Below, in pieces: positions 46,801 to 56,930 of a stretch of 64,000 nucleotides of DNA. Location of the stretch: NCBI GenBank assembly GCA_029990175.1, contig JARKIP010000011.1:4712001-4776000 (forward strand), given 5' to 3'. A model generated the notes under the pieces. That model was not told the DNA's origin, did no database searches, and was given only the letters and a program-made list of their open reading frames with translations. A program made the position numbers and the translations under genes. The stretch's first letter is position 1, and each line of letters starts with the position of its first letter. The stretch comes from Petunia secreta. Taxonomy: Eukaryota; Streptophyta; Magnoliopsida; Solanales; Solanaceae.

Positions 46801-47282
46801 CTACAGTGTTTGCAAGCCATTCAGGATATTTGACCTCCTTAATGAACCCATTCATTAGCAGCTTTTCTACCTCGTCATTGATCACTTTCCTTCGAAATCC
46901 TCCATTCGGCCGTTTCTTTTGCTTCACCGGCCGATGTTTTGGATAGACGTTTAATTTGTGTGTGGCGACCTTTGGCAACCATATCTGCGTGGGACCAAGC
47001 AAAACAATCAGAATTATCCTTGAGGAAGGATATGATTTTTGATTTCACTTCGGGATCCAATTCTGCTCCCACATAGACTTTCCGATCAGGCTTATCATCG
47101 AATAACGTTACTTCCTCTAAGTCTTCTATCGTAGAGTCTCCAGCTTTTTATTTATACGGTTCTCTCACACATGGTGGAACCTGTGCGAAGTCGCCTTCGA
47201 CTTCGGATTCCGGTAACTGTGACGAAGCACATGACCGAGCCGAAGTGAAGCTTCCGGCCACGGGTTCCACTAGCTGTGATTG
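43899..47282 (-). pseudogene. TE5 pol: RT, RNase H, second RNase H, integrase
   Basis: Opens in frame after the UAG at 47285-47283. A TAA replaces CAA near 47150 and an 8-base loss near 46985 shifts the frame. From about 46980 to 45428 one frame stays open: RT with VVVPKKNGKWRVCVDY, DAYSGYNQI and EVYIDDMLVKS, then RNase H (LAVSDVAVSAVLIREDRG, YPHLEKLALVLVTAARKL). The second RNase H begins MFTDGASNVKGTGLGILL and is cut by TGA at 45430-45428 (CGA in TE4). It continues IKSDSQ... VDALASLGS. Integrase pieces contain CDKCQRFGN, WGMDLVGPLP and EITCDNGK, but are frameshifted near 44540-44990. The end is TGA at 43901-43899. Confidence 0.92.
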
Positions 47283-47285
47283 CTA
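47277..47285 (-). promoter_or_regulatory. Candidate stop-readthrough site between TE5 gag-PR and pol
   Basis: On the minus strand TAG CAA TCA, in frame with QLVEPVAGSF of pol. It occupies the same codon as in TE4 and fits UAG CAR YYA. Confidence 0.5.
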
Positions 47286-49562
47286 CAATCGAAAGCCATC
47301 CTTAACAGCTACTGAGTAACATTCTCGCGAAGCCTGTTGTTCGCCTCTAATTTCACGAATTCCCAATGGGGTAGGGAATTTTACAACTTGATGTAGGGTC
47401 GATGGGACCGCTCCCATAGCGTGAATCCACGGTCGACCCAATATCACGTTGTACGCCATTTCGCCTTTCATTACTTGAAATGATGTCTCATTCTCAACAC
47501 CTTCTGCATAAGTCTTAATTGTGATTTCTCCAACGGTTACTTCGCTTGAGTTGTTGAAACCCGACAATACTATTGAGCGAGGCACGATCTTGTCGCTCAA
47601 CTGCAGCTGCTCGACTACCCTTGCATGTATGATATTAACCGAATTACCAGAATCGACTAGTACCCTTTTAACATCAGCGTTGTCGATCCTCATCGTGACT
47701 ACAAGTGCGTCGTGATGGGGATGAATCCTGTCATCGAAATCAAAATCCCCGAACACGATCTCATCATTCATATCATCTCGTGTTCGTTTGTCTCGTGTAA
47801 ATGAAACTTTTGCATATTTCTTGGTAGTGTAGGTTACCCCACAAACGTCATCTCCTCCGGTAATTGCATTTACCGTCTTCCTAGGAGCAGGAAGTTTTGG
47901 CGGCTCATCGTCTTTCTTCTTATTAAAATTGTTTCGTCCTCTGTCAGTCGGCAGTTCGTCCAGATGCATCTTCTGCAGCAGGCTGGCCACTTCGTATCTC
48001 AATGCCTTACAATCCTCTGTTGTATGGCCGAAGTCATGGTGAAATGTACACCATAGATTTTCATCCCTCGTATTTGGATTTGTTTTTATGCGACCTGGAA
48101 ACTTTACAACCTTCTCACACATCCCCTTCAAGTGATTCACCAAGTTCGGTGTTGATATGCAAAAATTGTACTCCGTCACTTTTGGAGGGAGTGGTCGATC
48201 TTTCGGAGCCGAAGATGCGTTCGACTGCCCTTTCTTCGATTGATTCTTCGAACCACCAGCTTCGTGGTTGTTGTTACCCATTCGAAGGAAACAGTAGGGT
48301 TCCCATCGCTGGTCCCTGTAGTTTCGTCTGTCGTTTTCAACTCTCCGTGGTGGAGGTCGATCATAATGGTAACTATTTCGGACTAGCTGCAACTCCTCCT
48401 CCTCAGCCCTAATCCACGGCTCGCATTCCCGATATAGCACTTCGAATGTCCATGTATCAATCTCTCTGAGACGATCTTTCGACTTCCATGCTTCAATCGA
48501 ATCAGTGCGCAAATTGTTAGCAAAGGTCAAGCTAGTCCACCTTTCTTCGAGATTCAGGATATGAATCTTTTCATCATTGAATCATTTCACAAATTGTTTT
48601 ATGGTTTCCCCGGGTCGTTGCCTAACATTCAATATGTCTTCCACCCTTGGCGCTATCTTTTTTGCTCCAGTATGTGATCGAATAAACTTTGCTGACATGT
48701 CATCAAAATTCAATATCTCATTTTCAGGTAACTGCAGATACCATTTCAATGTCGCTCCCTTCAACGTTTCACAAAACTTCTTGAGGCTGACCGAATTAAT
48801 TTCTTCCGAAGTTAAGTCGTTCGCCTGAACTGTAACCGAAAACATATCAATGTGATCCCTTGGATCTGTGGTCCCATCGTACCTCAAAATTTCTAGTAAC
48901 TTGAAAATTTTAGGAATGGGCATCGGGGCTGCACTTGCTGGGAACGGACGCTTTGAGATCGATTTCTTAGCGACCTCGTCCATTAACTTTGGAACACCTG
49001 GCAATTTCTCCATAAATGATTTTATCTCACCGAACTTTTTATCCACTGTGTCATTCAACATAGTTTGCATCGTGGCTAACATCCTCACTTCTGCTGTAAC
49101 CGAGGCCGGAGCTCCCATAGCTGCCGCGGCCGTACCCGATCCCCCAGATCCGACCCCCGCTGCAAGTCCCCCTGTTACGGCGCCCTGAGGAACCGAAGTC
49201 AGAATGCTTGCTGGAGGTGTGATCGGAGGGGTGGGTGCTCTGTTCCCGATAGAGTTAGATAAAACCCTTAGCTGCTCTTGTATCATCTCGAACTGAGCGT
49301 CATGCCTTTTCAAATATGCCATTAGTGACGCATTTGCATTACCTGACTCAGTTTCGACCACAGGCTCCTTACCCAGTCGATGCCCTCGGGGTGCATTCAA
49401 CTGTGAACCAGCAGGAATGTCGTCATGAGTTGGATCCTGCTCGCGATTGGTAGACTCATCGACCGCTTCAACGTTGGTCGGAACAGGAACCCCGTCATTG
49501 GGATTGAGTTGTTGTTGACCGTTCAAAGCGGTGGTAGCGGCGATGTTACGTCCATCTGCCAT
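47283..49562 (-). pseudogene. TE5 gag-protease
   Basis: Starts with ATG at 49562-49560 (MADGRNIAATTALNG), about 90 bases after the PBS end. It is open to a single in-frame TGA at 48584-48582 (arginine CGG in TE4), then open to TAG at 47285-47283, so it is almost intact at about 759 codons. Order: N-terminal low-complexity region, coiled segment (AYLKRHDAQFEMIQEQLRV), gag core (YDGTTDPRDHIDMF, LKWYLQLP), basic linker, finger CTFHHDFGHTTEDC, protease VLVDSGNSVNIIH (D-S-G), ending NVILGRPWIHAMGA. In the family it makes the capsid and the processing protease. Confidence 0.92.
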
Positions 49563-49631
49563 TTCAAGACAAGGAAACAAATGTAAGTAGTATCAAACGA
49601 TTCAAATTTCAGAATAAATCGATTGCCTAGA

Positions 49632-49648
49632 CCCCACGGTGGGCGCCA
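49632..49648 (-). promoter_or_regulatory. TE5 primer-binding site
   Basis: The minus strand reads TGGCGCCCACCGTGGGG three bases from the right LTR, identical to TE4. Confidence 0.8.
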
Positions 49649-49651
49649 AAT

Positions 49652-50840
49652 TGTATTTCCCAGAAATGTATCGGGTTTTACAATTAAATTTATATTTAGT
49701 TGAGTCTAAGGCGACCGTTTTATATCTCAATTCGATCGATTGATAAGCAGTTTACGTTAGTGGAACAGCCGATCTCTAGCGACTTAATTCGAAGGCAATC
49801 CTAATGTCGATTTCAAAGATGCAAATTCGATGTCAAATATCAATGAACGATGTCAAGTTCAAATAAACGATTCGAAGGCAGGTGTAAACAGATAAATTCG
49901 AAGTAAATGACAAACTAATAATTTACGATGAGATGATTCAGTCCCAGTTAGATGCCCAGTTTTAACCAAATACGATGACAGCAATAGATTCAATGATGAT
50001 GATAGATACGATAATGATGGCAGATACGATAACGGTGACAGATTCGATGATGATAATAGATACGGTGATGAGTGAATATAGTATGAATATATTTAATTAA
50101 GTACCGTGATTGTGAGGCGATATCAGCAATATATTCGATACAATTAACAATGAATAAATTGGTAAGCTATCTTATGTGGTCAAAATAACGATAACAAGTA
50201 GATGTGATCGAACGCAGTAAATGATGAACAATGCAAGCGGCAAGTAAGACAAGCAGTGATTAAAACGAGCAAATGACAAATAAATAATTAAAGAGGTAAA
50301 AGCTTATTGTATTGAGGAGTCGGAGGATGATGCTCCAATGAAAGAGATGAATCTTCTTCCACGTTTGAACCAAGCTACGACTGAATTTAATACAAGGCTT
50401 GCTTTGATAATAAAAGTAATTTATAGTGCGATGAAAGAACAGAATGAGAGAATTCGCATAGCTGAATGGAGGTTGAGAGTGATGTTGCTCAGATGAATGT
50501 GTCCTCAAATGAGAGCATGAAGTCCTATTTATAGGTTAAAATGATGAAGAATTCCAACCCTAGAAGAATTCCCCTTTGCCACGTTTCTCTTCCAACAGTT
50601 GCATATCTTCACCCACTTCCGCCGAATCCGCTAAATCCGTTCCAATAAACTTGGGATGAGAACAAACTGCGTTATCCATTGGAGCACTGCCTTCGAAATT
50701 ACCCGATCACAACAGCACATAACCGATCACGCAATTGAACGAAACAGTTTCTTCCCGACCACAACGTCCTCGAAGTCAACTAATGCCTTGTCATAAAATC
50801 AAAACCGAAAATTGTGATCGAACAGAAATCGACCAATACA
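49652..50840 (-). repeat. TE5 5' LTR (right)
   Basis: 1,189 bp, collinear with 38533-39721. It includes the inverted TATA box at 50527-50534. Confidence 0.93.
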
Positions 50841-50923
50841 GATAGTCCCCCCACTTGCCGAGTCGTGTGTTAGTGAAAACTTGGCAATTGACTTGAATTT
50901 TTGGCGGGAAGACACGTGGAACG
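50841..50923 (-). mobile_element. 83-bp internal fragment of a second Tat copy joined to the TE5 LTR
   Basis: The sequence GATAGTCCCC...GACACGTGGAACG matches 39722-39804 (the polypurine side of the element) with few differences. This should not lie outside a 5' LTR. It indicates an LTR-internal-LTR-internal tandem arrangement, later truncated. Confidence 0.85.
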
Positions 50924-51529
50924 GTGGAAACTCAAGATTATACTATTTTCAAAACATAGTACTAATACATTCTTTTTTCAAAACATAAGAAATTAGAAAG
51001 GTGGAAACTCTGGATTCCGTTGCTTCTTGAAGGCATCCCCTTCGTCCCTGCCACTACCCCATCAAACCCGTTGCCTACTGCTACCGGTTGTCGAGATTGT
51101 TCTTTTTTTTTTTTCTTTTTAAAATTGTTTATAATTATATGGCAAGTGTTTGTCCTCTGTATATATAGTGTGTTTGTACATAAAATTTTTACAGATTTAT
51201 CAATATCAAATTCAATGTTTAAGCTAGATAATATCTTTTATGGTTTGGCCGATTGATTTTTTCGTTATGTTCATATTTAATTTTCATGTCGTACTCTCGT
51301 CATCATCTAAACTACTACCTCTAGTCCAATATAATTGATTTTTAGGGTTTTGTATGCATATTGAGAAAACCACCTAGGAACATTAATTTAGGAACATTAA
51401 TCAAGAGGGATGTTAACTTCATTAATTAACCTTTAAAGGTAAAGAAGTATATTGAATTTTTGAGTACTTTCATTAATTTAATAAAAGAAAAAAATTTAAA
51501 CTCTATACTGCTCATACTCGTATGCCACC
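50924..51529. other. No gene seen
   Basis: AT-rich unique-looking DNA. GTGGAAACTC occurs at 50924 and 51001. No supported frame. Confidence 0.45.
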
Positions 51530-51532
51530 GCT

Positions 51533-51775
51533 ATTATAGTCCTGTTGGCCACCACAATTCCTTCGCTGCCGTCCATCGGTTCTCTTAATCTACTCTTCAA
51601 TATCAATTTCAAGTCATCCAATTTGACTTCCTTACTCCGACCGACTAAATTCTCTATTAAAGTCCTCTTGGCCACCATAATTCCTTCGCTGCCGTCCATC
51701 GGTTCTCTTAAGCTATTCTTCAATATCAATTTTCAAGTCATCCATTTTGACTTCCTTACTCCGACCGACTAAATT
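51533..51775. repeat. Two-copy 123-bp tandem repeat with open minus frame
   Basis: Copies at about 51533-51655 and 51656-51775 share CCTTCGCTGCCGTCCATCGG and ACTTCCTTACTCCGACCGAC. On the minus strand the unit is 41 codons and the frame stays open through both (SLREPMDGSEGI, ENLVGRSKEVKLDDLKL). It may be a captured coding piece. The product is not recognised. Confidence 0.7.
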
Positions 51776-51846
51776 CTCCCCGTTAGTGGCAGATTTACGT
51801 ATGGGGTAGTAGGTGCCACGACACCTATTATTATATAGGAAATAGC

Positions 51847-51849
<3 letters not shown>

Positions 51850-51881
<32 letters not shown>
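51850..51881. repeat. (TA)15 microsatellite
   Basis: Perfect TA dinucleotide run within the left part of the hAT element. Confidence 0.95.
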
Positions 51882-51883
<2 letters not shown>

Positions 51884-52438
51884 AAATAGTATAAATATTT
51901 CAAAGTGGCAACCCATACCAGCAAAAGGTGTCTAGGTGCTAGTAGCCAGAGGCACCAATTTACTGCCAAATAGTGGGGTCTGAATCCCCCTCAACAACAT
52001 TATTCGAAGCAAGAATTCTTTCCTATATTTAACCTTACTTTTTGTTATTACTTTCTTTCCCATGACAATTGTAGACTACTCACCTTTTCTCTCTGTTTTA
52101 TTTTGTTGACTTTCCTTATTCCTTGTCCCCTTTTTACAAACAAAACACTTTTGCCCCAAAATAAAACATATTACCAAAAGGCACACTCTGCTCTCTTCCA
52201 AGCCCTGCTTCAACATCTCTCCCCGCAAGTTTTTTTGTTTTGTTTATTTCCTAGCCTTAATTTTCAATTTTTTTGTTCTTTGTTTCATATATTTACTCAT
52301 ATTTCAACTATTTTGTTTATGAACTTGTATTTGGCTAAGATATTTTTCTAAAAGATTTCTTCATGAATTGAAAATTAATTATGAGTTGAAATCAACTTTT
52401 GTTTTGTAGGAAAGTGTTTCTATTTTTTGTGAATTGAG

Positions 52439-55320
52439 ATGGATAGATTTGTCATGAGGTCTAACGGTTCTCAACCAAATCCTACTTCCTCCTCATTGAA
52501 CCACACAGATACCAATCATTCTCATCTTATAGATGAGCTCAATTTGGATTCACTTAAAGCCGATTCGGGAGAAAGAATACAAATTGGTAAGTATAGCATT
52601 CGAATAAGAGATGAAGTGAGGAGATACTACATTCAAAAAGGCTGTGTCAACCTTTAAATCATCAATTTCCTAAATCTAAAATAGGAAAAATACAGCGGGA
52701 TTTTATGGTAAATTAGTTCAAAGGTCCATATTCTAGACGGTTGGAGTATAGTGTCAAGAAAGATCGCATTTTGCTTGTGTTGTTATTTGTTCAAAGATAA
52801 ATTTGTTCATGAAAGTAAGAGAGAGTATTACACAACAAGTGGTTTTAGGGCTTCAAATAGGGCTACTGAAAGATTTAAATTACATATTGGTGAGATTAAT
52901 AGTGTTAAAATCAATGTTTTAAGAAGACGTTAGATTTGTCAAATCAAAATCAATCAATTCAAGTTGTTTTTTATAAGCATACCGAAAAGTTAATAGGTGA
53001 TTACCGGATGCATTTAGAAGTCTCAATTGACGTGGCAAGACTTCTCTTATATTATGGATTGTATTTTAGATGTCATGATGAAAGTGAATCTCCAACAAAT
53101 CAAGGCCTCTTTCTAATATTTTTATGATGGCATGGGGACAAACATCCGGATGTTGGGAAAATTGTATTAGAAAATGCTCCAAAAAATAATACTTTGACTT
53201 GCCCTATGATTCAAAAGGATATAATTAATATTTGTGCAAAAGAAACATTGAAAGTTATAAATAAAGATTTGTATGAAGATTACTTTGGAATATTAGCTGA
53301 TGAGTCCAAAGATATCTCACAGAAAGAACAAATGGCTCTTGTTTTGTAGTATGTTAATAAAAAGGTGAAGTGGCAGAAGCATTTATTGGTATTGTTCATG
53401 TTAGTCATACATCGCCATGCTCACTAAAAGATGCAACTTATTCTATCTTTTTGAATCACTCACTAAGTCCATTAAAAATACGTGGACAAGGTTATGACGG
53501 AGCAAGTAACATGAAGGGAGAGATAAATGGTGTCAAGACTTTAATTATAAAGGATAGTCCATCGGCATATTACATTCATTGTCTTGCTCATCAATTATAA
53601 TTAACACTTGTAGCTATTGCGAAAAATTATTTGGTTGTTGAAGACCTTTTTATTCATGTTACTAATGTGTTGGAATGTTGTTGGAGGGTCTTTTAAATGC
53701 AGAGATTTGATTTGTCAATATCAAGCTGAAAAGTTGCAGGAATTACTTGAGTCAGGTGAAGTTCTTACCCGAGAAGGATTAAATCAAGAACACGAACTTC
53801 AAGGACGGGGTGATACTCGTTAGTAGGCTCGGGCATAAAGCTGAGCCGGCTCGGAGCTCGGCTCAGCTCGATTGTCTTTTAGCTCGGCTCGGCTCGGCTC
53901 GGCTCGGCTCGGTCTCATTTAGAGTTTGGCTCAGCTCGCCTCGTTTAAAGCTCGATCAAGCTCGGCTTGGTCAAAGCTCGGATCGACTCGATTAGCTTGA
54001 TTAATTGTGTAATTGTTTCTTTAAAATATAACTTCCATTCATTAGGCTTAATTACCAAAAAATTAGAAGTGTACGGGATATTTAATATTTTAATGCAATA
54101 GTTAATAATTGATAGAATAGTACTTTTATCCTTATTTATGATTATGATCAAAAGAAAAAATTAAAGATTAATTTTTATATTATTAAGTATGGGGACCAAA
54201 AAAAAATCAGCTCGGACTTGGTCAAACTCTAGCAAAGCTCGGTTGAGCTCGGCTCAGCTCGGTATGATATAAAGCTCAGTACGGCTCGGGCTCGGGCTCG
54301 GTTAGGCTCCGCCCAGGCTCGGCTCGGCTCGCTCGCTGCCCAGGCCTACTCGTTAGAGATCGCATTTCAAAATGGTAGGTAATTTTATCTTTATGTTCTC
54401 AGTTATTGTTCGTGTGCTTCAAAAGATTATGTGAAGGGTCTAACTCATATAAAAGAAATCAAGCCGAATATCTTCTTAGTAAGGTTAAAACATTCAAATT
54501 TGCTTTTATGTTTCATCTATGTTGAAAGTGTTGACTTTGTCAAATGAGTTGAGCAAGACTTTACAAAAAAACGATCAAGATATTGTAAATGCTATGGAGT
54601 TTCTTGACATTGCAAAGAAAAGTTTGTAAGAGATGAGAGAAAAAGGATGAGATTCTTTATTGATCGATGTTAACTCACTTTGCTATATGCATGATATTGT
54701 GAGTCCCAATATGGATGAGCCGTATTTATTTGGAAGGTCGAAACGCAAGTCCTCTAAATCTGTTATTCATACCACTTGTGTTTTGAAATATTCGATATCG
54801 TGGTTGATGCACAACTTAAAGAGCTTAACAACCATTTTGATGTAGTAAGTACTGATTTGCTTCTTGGGATGACTATTTTTGATAATTTTGATAAAGGTAG
54901 AATGTGAATTTGCCAAAGTGTTATCCAAATGAGATTTAATGAATCAAAGATACGAGATTTGAGTTACCAGCTTGATACTTTTATATTTCATATGTGAGTG
55001 GTGATCCCAAGTTCTCGAACTTGCAAGGAGTTAGTGATTTGGCAAAAGAATTCGTCAAGGCAAATCTTATTGAGACTTATTCACTTGTTTATTTTCTTGT
55101 GAAGTTGAATTTGATTTTACCTATTGTTACCGCAAGTGTGGGGAGAGTATTCTCATCCACAAAGAAAATAAAGAATAAAGTACATAGTAGTATTGGTGAT
55201 CAATAATTAAATGATTGTTTAGTCTGTTACATAGAGCGTGATTAATTTACTAATGTAAGACTGATACCATTATTGACCATTTTCAGAGTAAGAAAATTCA
55301 TCGAGGACCATTTTAAATGA
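52439..55320 (+). pseudogene. hAT transposase (TTF-type / DUF4371 group)
   Basis: ATG at 52439 (MDRFVMRSNG), preceded by a splice acceptor-like TTTTGTAG at 52402-52409, as expected for a 5' UTR intron. The TTF-like finger region spans GKYSIRIRDEVRRYYIQKG to CLCCYLFKDKF. DUF4371 follows: KHPDVGKIVLENAPKNNT, LADESKDIS (first Asp), RGQGYDGASNMKGEI (second Asp) and YYIHCLAHQL. The nested MITE interrupts it at 53824. The C-terminal dimerisation domain is VSDLAKEFVKAN, LPIVTASVGRVFSSTKKI and the end RVRKFIEDHFK (about 55020-55317). Many stops (52655-52657, 53125-53127, 53347-53349, 53598-53600 and others) show long decay. The protein would have cut and pasted the element. Confidence 0.88.
53824..54348. 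mobile_element. 525-bp hAT-type MITE nested in the transposase
   Basis: Flanked by the 8-bp duplication CTCGTTAG (53816-53823; 54349-54356). Ends are TAGGCTCGGGC and, inverted, TAGGCCTGGGC. Both subterminal regions are rich in GCTCGGCTCGG repeats, in inverse orientation on the right. The core is AT-rich. There is no coding sequence. Removing it restores the transposase frame across GDTR...RDRISKW. Confidence 0.9.
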
Positions 55321-55540
55321 ATGATTATTATTTAGTACTTATAATATAAATATTATCTTTTGGAATTTTCAATCTTACCTCCCACTTGTCATAAATATTG
55401 TATTTTTTTAGTTTAGTCGATTCGTGTATATAAACTGAAAAGACGAATAATTTATTTGGACAATGTAAAAAAATTAAACTAATGTGGAACCCGATACCTC
55501 CAAATCCTGAATCCACCCTGCTCCCCGTGTATATATGTAT

Positions 55541-55760
55541 ATATTGCTGATGCTCATCAAGTGTTTGATGAAATACCCCAAAAGAATGTTATGTGCTAGA
55601 TTTTATTGATATGCTTATGTCCAAAATAAGAAACCAAATAGAGCCACAGTGATATTTAGGCAAATGCTAGCGAAAATTCTAATGAAAGTGGTGATGATTC
55701 GGAGTCAATTCTTGATTTGGCGCAGACTATGATTAAATGATGCCAAATTGACCTTATTTA
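55541..55760 (+). pseudogene. PPR-like gene fragment
   Basis: ADAHQVFDEIPQKNVMC (from about 55543), then a stop (TAG at 55597-55599) where PPR proteins usually have W-N. In another frame NKKPNRATVIFRQML follows. The first phrase matches the pentatricopeptide motif pattern (A-VFDE-P-KNV). It is too short and broken to be a gene. Assignment is moderate. Confidence 0.45.
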
Positions 55761-56009
55761 ATTTTACTTTGGATTTTTATATATGAGCAAGGTGATGACA
55801 ATTTAGTCATATTTATTTGTAAGATATAAAGAATATTTTGGCTCATTTATGAATGAATGCAGACAGATTATCCTGATATTATACTTTTCATATTATGTTT
55901 TGTGGGTGAATGTTGTAAGGACAACATGACCTCATGTATTTACAAAATGAACATAATATTCTTCTCTTTGTATGAATAAGTATGACCGGATTGTCGTTGT
56001 TTCTAAATA
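55761..56009. other. No gene seen
   Basis: AT-rich noncoding sequence. Confidence 0.4.
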
Positions 56010-56460
56010 TAAGGCGGGTGGGGGGATGTGGGGCAAGATGAGGCGTTTTACCTGATGGTGGGGCGAGACGTAAGAGGCATTGGGTGTAAGCCCTATGGAT
56101 CTCTAATATTTAATATTTTATATATCAGAATACTTGGTATAAGTTCAGTAAAAAGAACATAAATCACATAAAAGGATAAACTTACCTAGAAATTCTAGAA
56201 AATCCTAAAATTAGGTAAGGCTAAGAGTAAAAAGTTACATACAACTACGAAATAATAAAAACATTAAATAAAGGATTTATTGGAAATATTTTTTCAATTT
56301 GAAATTATCTGGGGACTTACACCCTGAGACTCGCCCCAACACCTAAACGTACGCCTTGTTACGCTCCAAATTGTGGGGCTTACGCCTTTCAGACCTATAC
56401 TTCGCCAGATCGCTCGGGTGCGCTTTTGCTACTCCTCGCCCTGAAAACTCCTTTGAAAAC
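56010..56460. repeat. Inverted-repeat element (MITE-like)
   Basis: GC-rich arms flank an AT-rich core. GGGGCGAGACG...GGGTGTAAGCCC (56061-56093) is inverse to GGGGACTTACACCC...GACTCGCCCC (56304-56337). Outer parts repeat GGGGCTTACGCC and ACGTACGCCTTG. The ends are not resolved. Confidence 0.55.
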
Positions 56461-56794
56461 AATGATAAACACAGACTGATTGACATTATTTCTACTTTGT
56501 AGGGAACAGTGACATTTTTTAATTACGGCTTCATTAACGTGCGGTGACATTTTTGTAATTATGGCTTCATTAAAGTGCGGCGACCGATATTTTTGTAATT
56601 ACAGAAAGTGCTCAATTTTTAAAGATCACCTTTAAATTGCTTAGAACTTCAAGACCACCTTCATTTTTACCTATTTGTTAAATTATGCGCTAGTATTTTG
56701 CTATCAATTCTTTTCGTTACTTAAGTATTTTCATCTTAGTTTTTTACTCAATATTTTTCAAACCCGTTTTCACAAATGCTTTTCTTGCACCAAA

Positions 56795-56930
56795 GGTCTA
56801 TCTGAAACAGCGTCTTTACCTTACTCAAGATAGGGGTAAGATTTTGGCACACCCCACCTTTCTATCTGAAACAGCGTCTCTACCTTACTCAAGATAGGGG
56901 TAAGATTTTCTCACACCCCACCCTTCCCAT
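56795..56930. repeat. Tandem duplicated SINE-3'-like fragment
   Basis: Two copies of a 64-bp unit beginning CTATCTGAAACAGCGTCT (56799 and 56863), continuing ACCTTACTCAAGATAGGGGT and CACACCCCACC. It resembles the 3' part of plant tRNA-derived SINEs (TCTCTACCTT-AAGGTAGGGGTAAGG), as recalled. Confidence 0.65.

Larger units (their letters stand above)
38533..50840 (-). mobile_element. TE5: Tat-type Ty3/gypsy element, same family as TE4
   Basis: 12,308 bp with two 1,189-bp LTRs (38533-39721; 49652-50840), inverted relative to TE4. It has PBS, gag-protease, UAG, pol and convergent aORF in the same order as TE4. By eye the LTRs differ at about 20 positions (roughly 98% identity). No target duplication is found, because the right LTR runs on into 83 bp of element-internal sequence. 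It is inactive through stops (48582-48584, 45428-45430, 40873-40875) and frameshifts. Confidence 0.94.
51784..55520 (+). mobile_element. Complete hAT element with 8-bp duplication
   Basis: 3,737 bp flanked by CTCCCCGT (51776-51783 and 55521-55528). The left end TAGTGGCAGATTTACG and the inverted right end CAGGGTGGATTCAGGA are imperfect inverted repeats, similar to the AGTGGCGGATCTA-type ends of hAT elements. It contains the transposase remnant 52439-55320 in + orientation, a (TA)15 microsatellite (51851-51880) and a nested MITE (53824-54348). Confidence 0.88.

Noticed and set aside
47521..48412. Plus-strand ORFs over TE5 gag-protease (and 24029-24464 on minus in TE4)
   Set aside because: Shadows of the gag-protease frame. 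Peptides have no conserved motif.
51020..51256. 78-codon ORF right of TE5
   Set aside because: Phe/Ile-rich translation of T-rich DNA without conserved features.
53870..53915. GCTCG repeat as a simple microsatellite
   Set aside because: It recurs inversely at the other end of a 525-bp block with an 8-bp duplication, so it is the subterminal array of a MITE.
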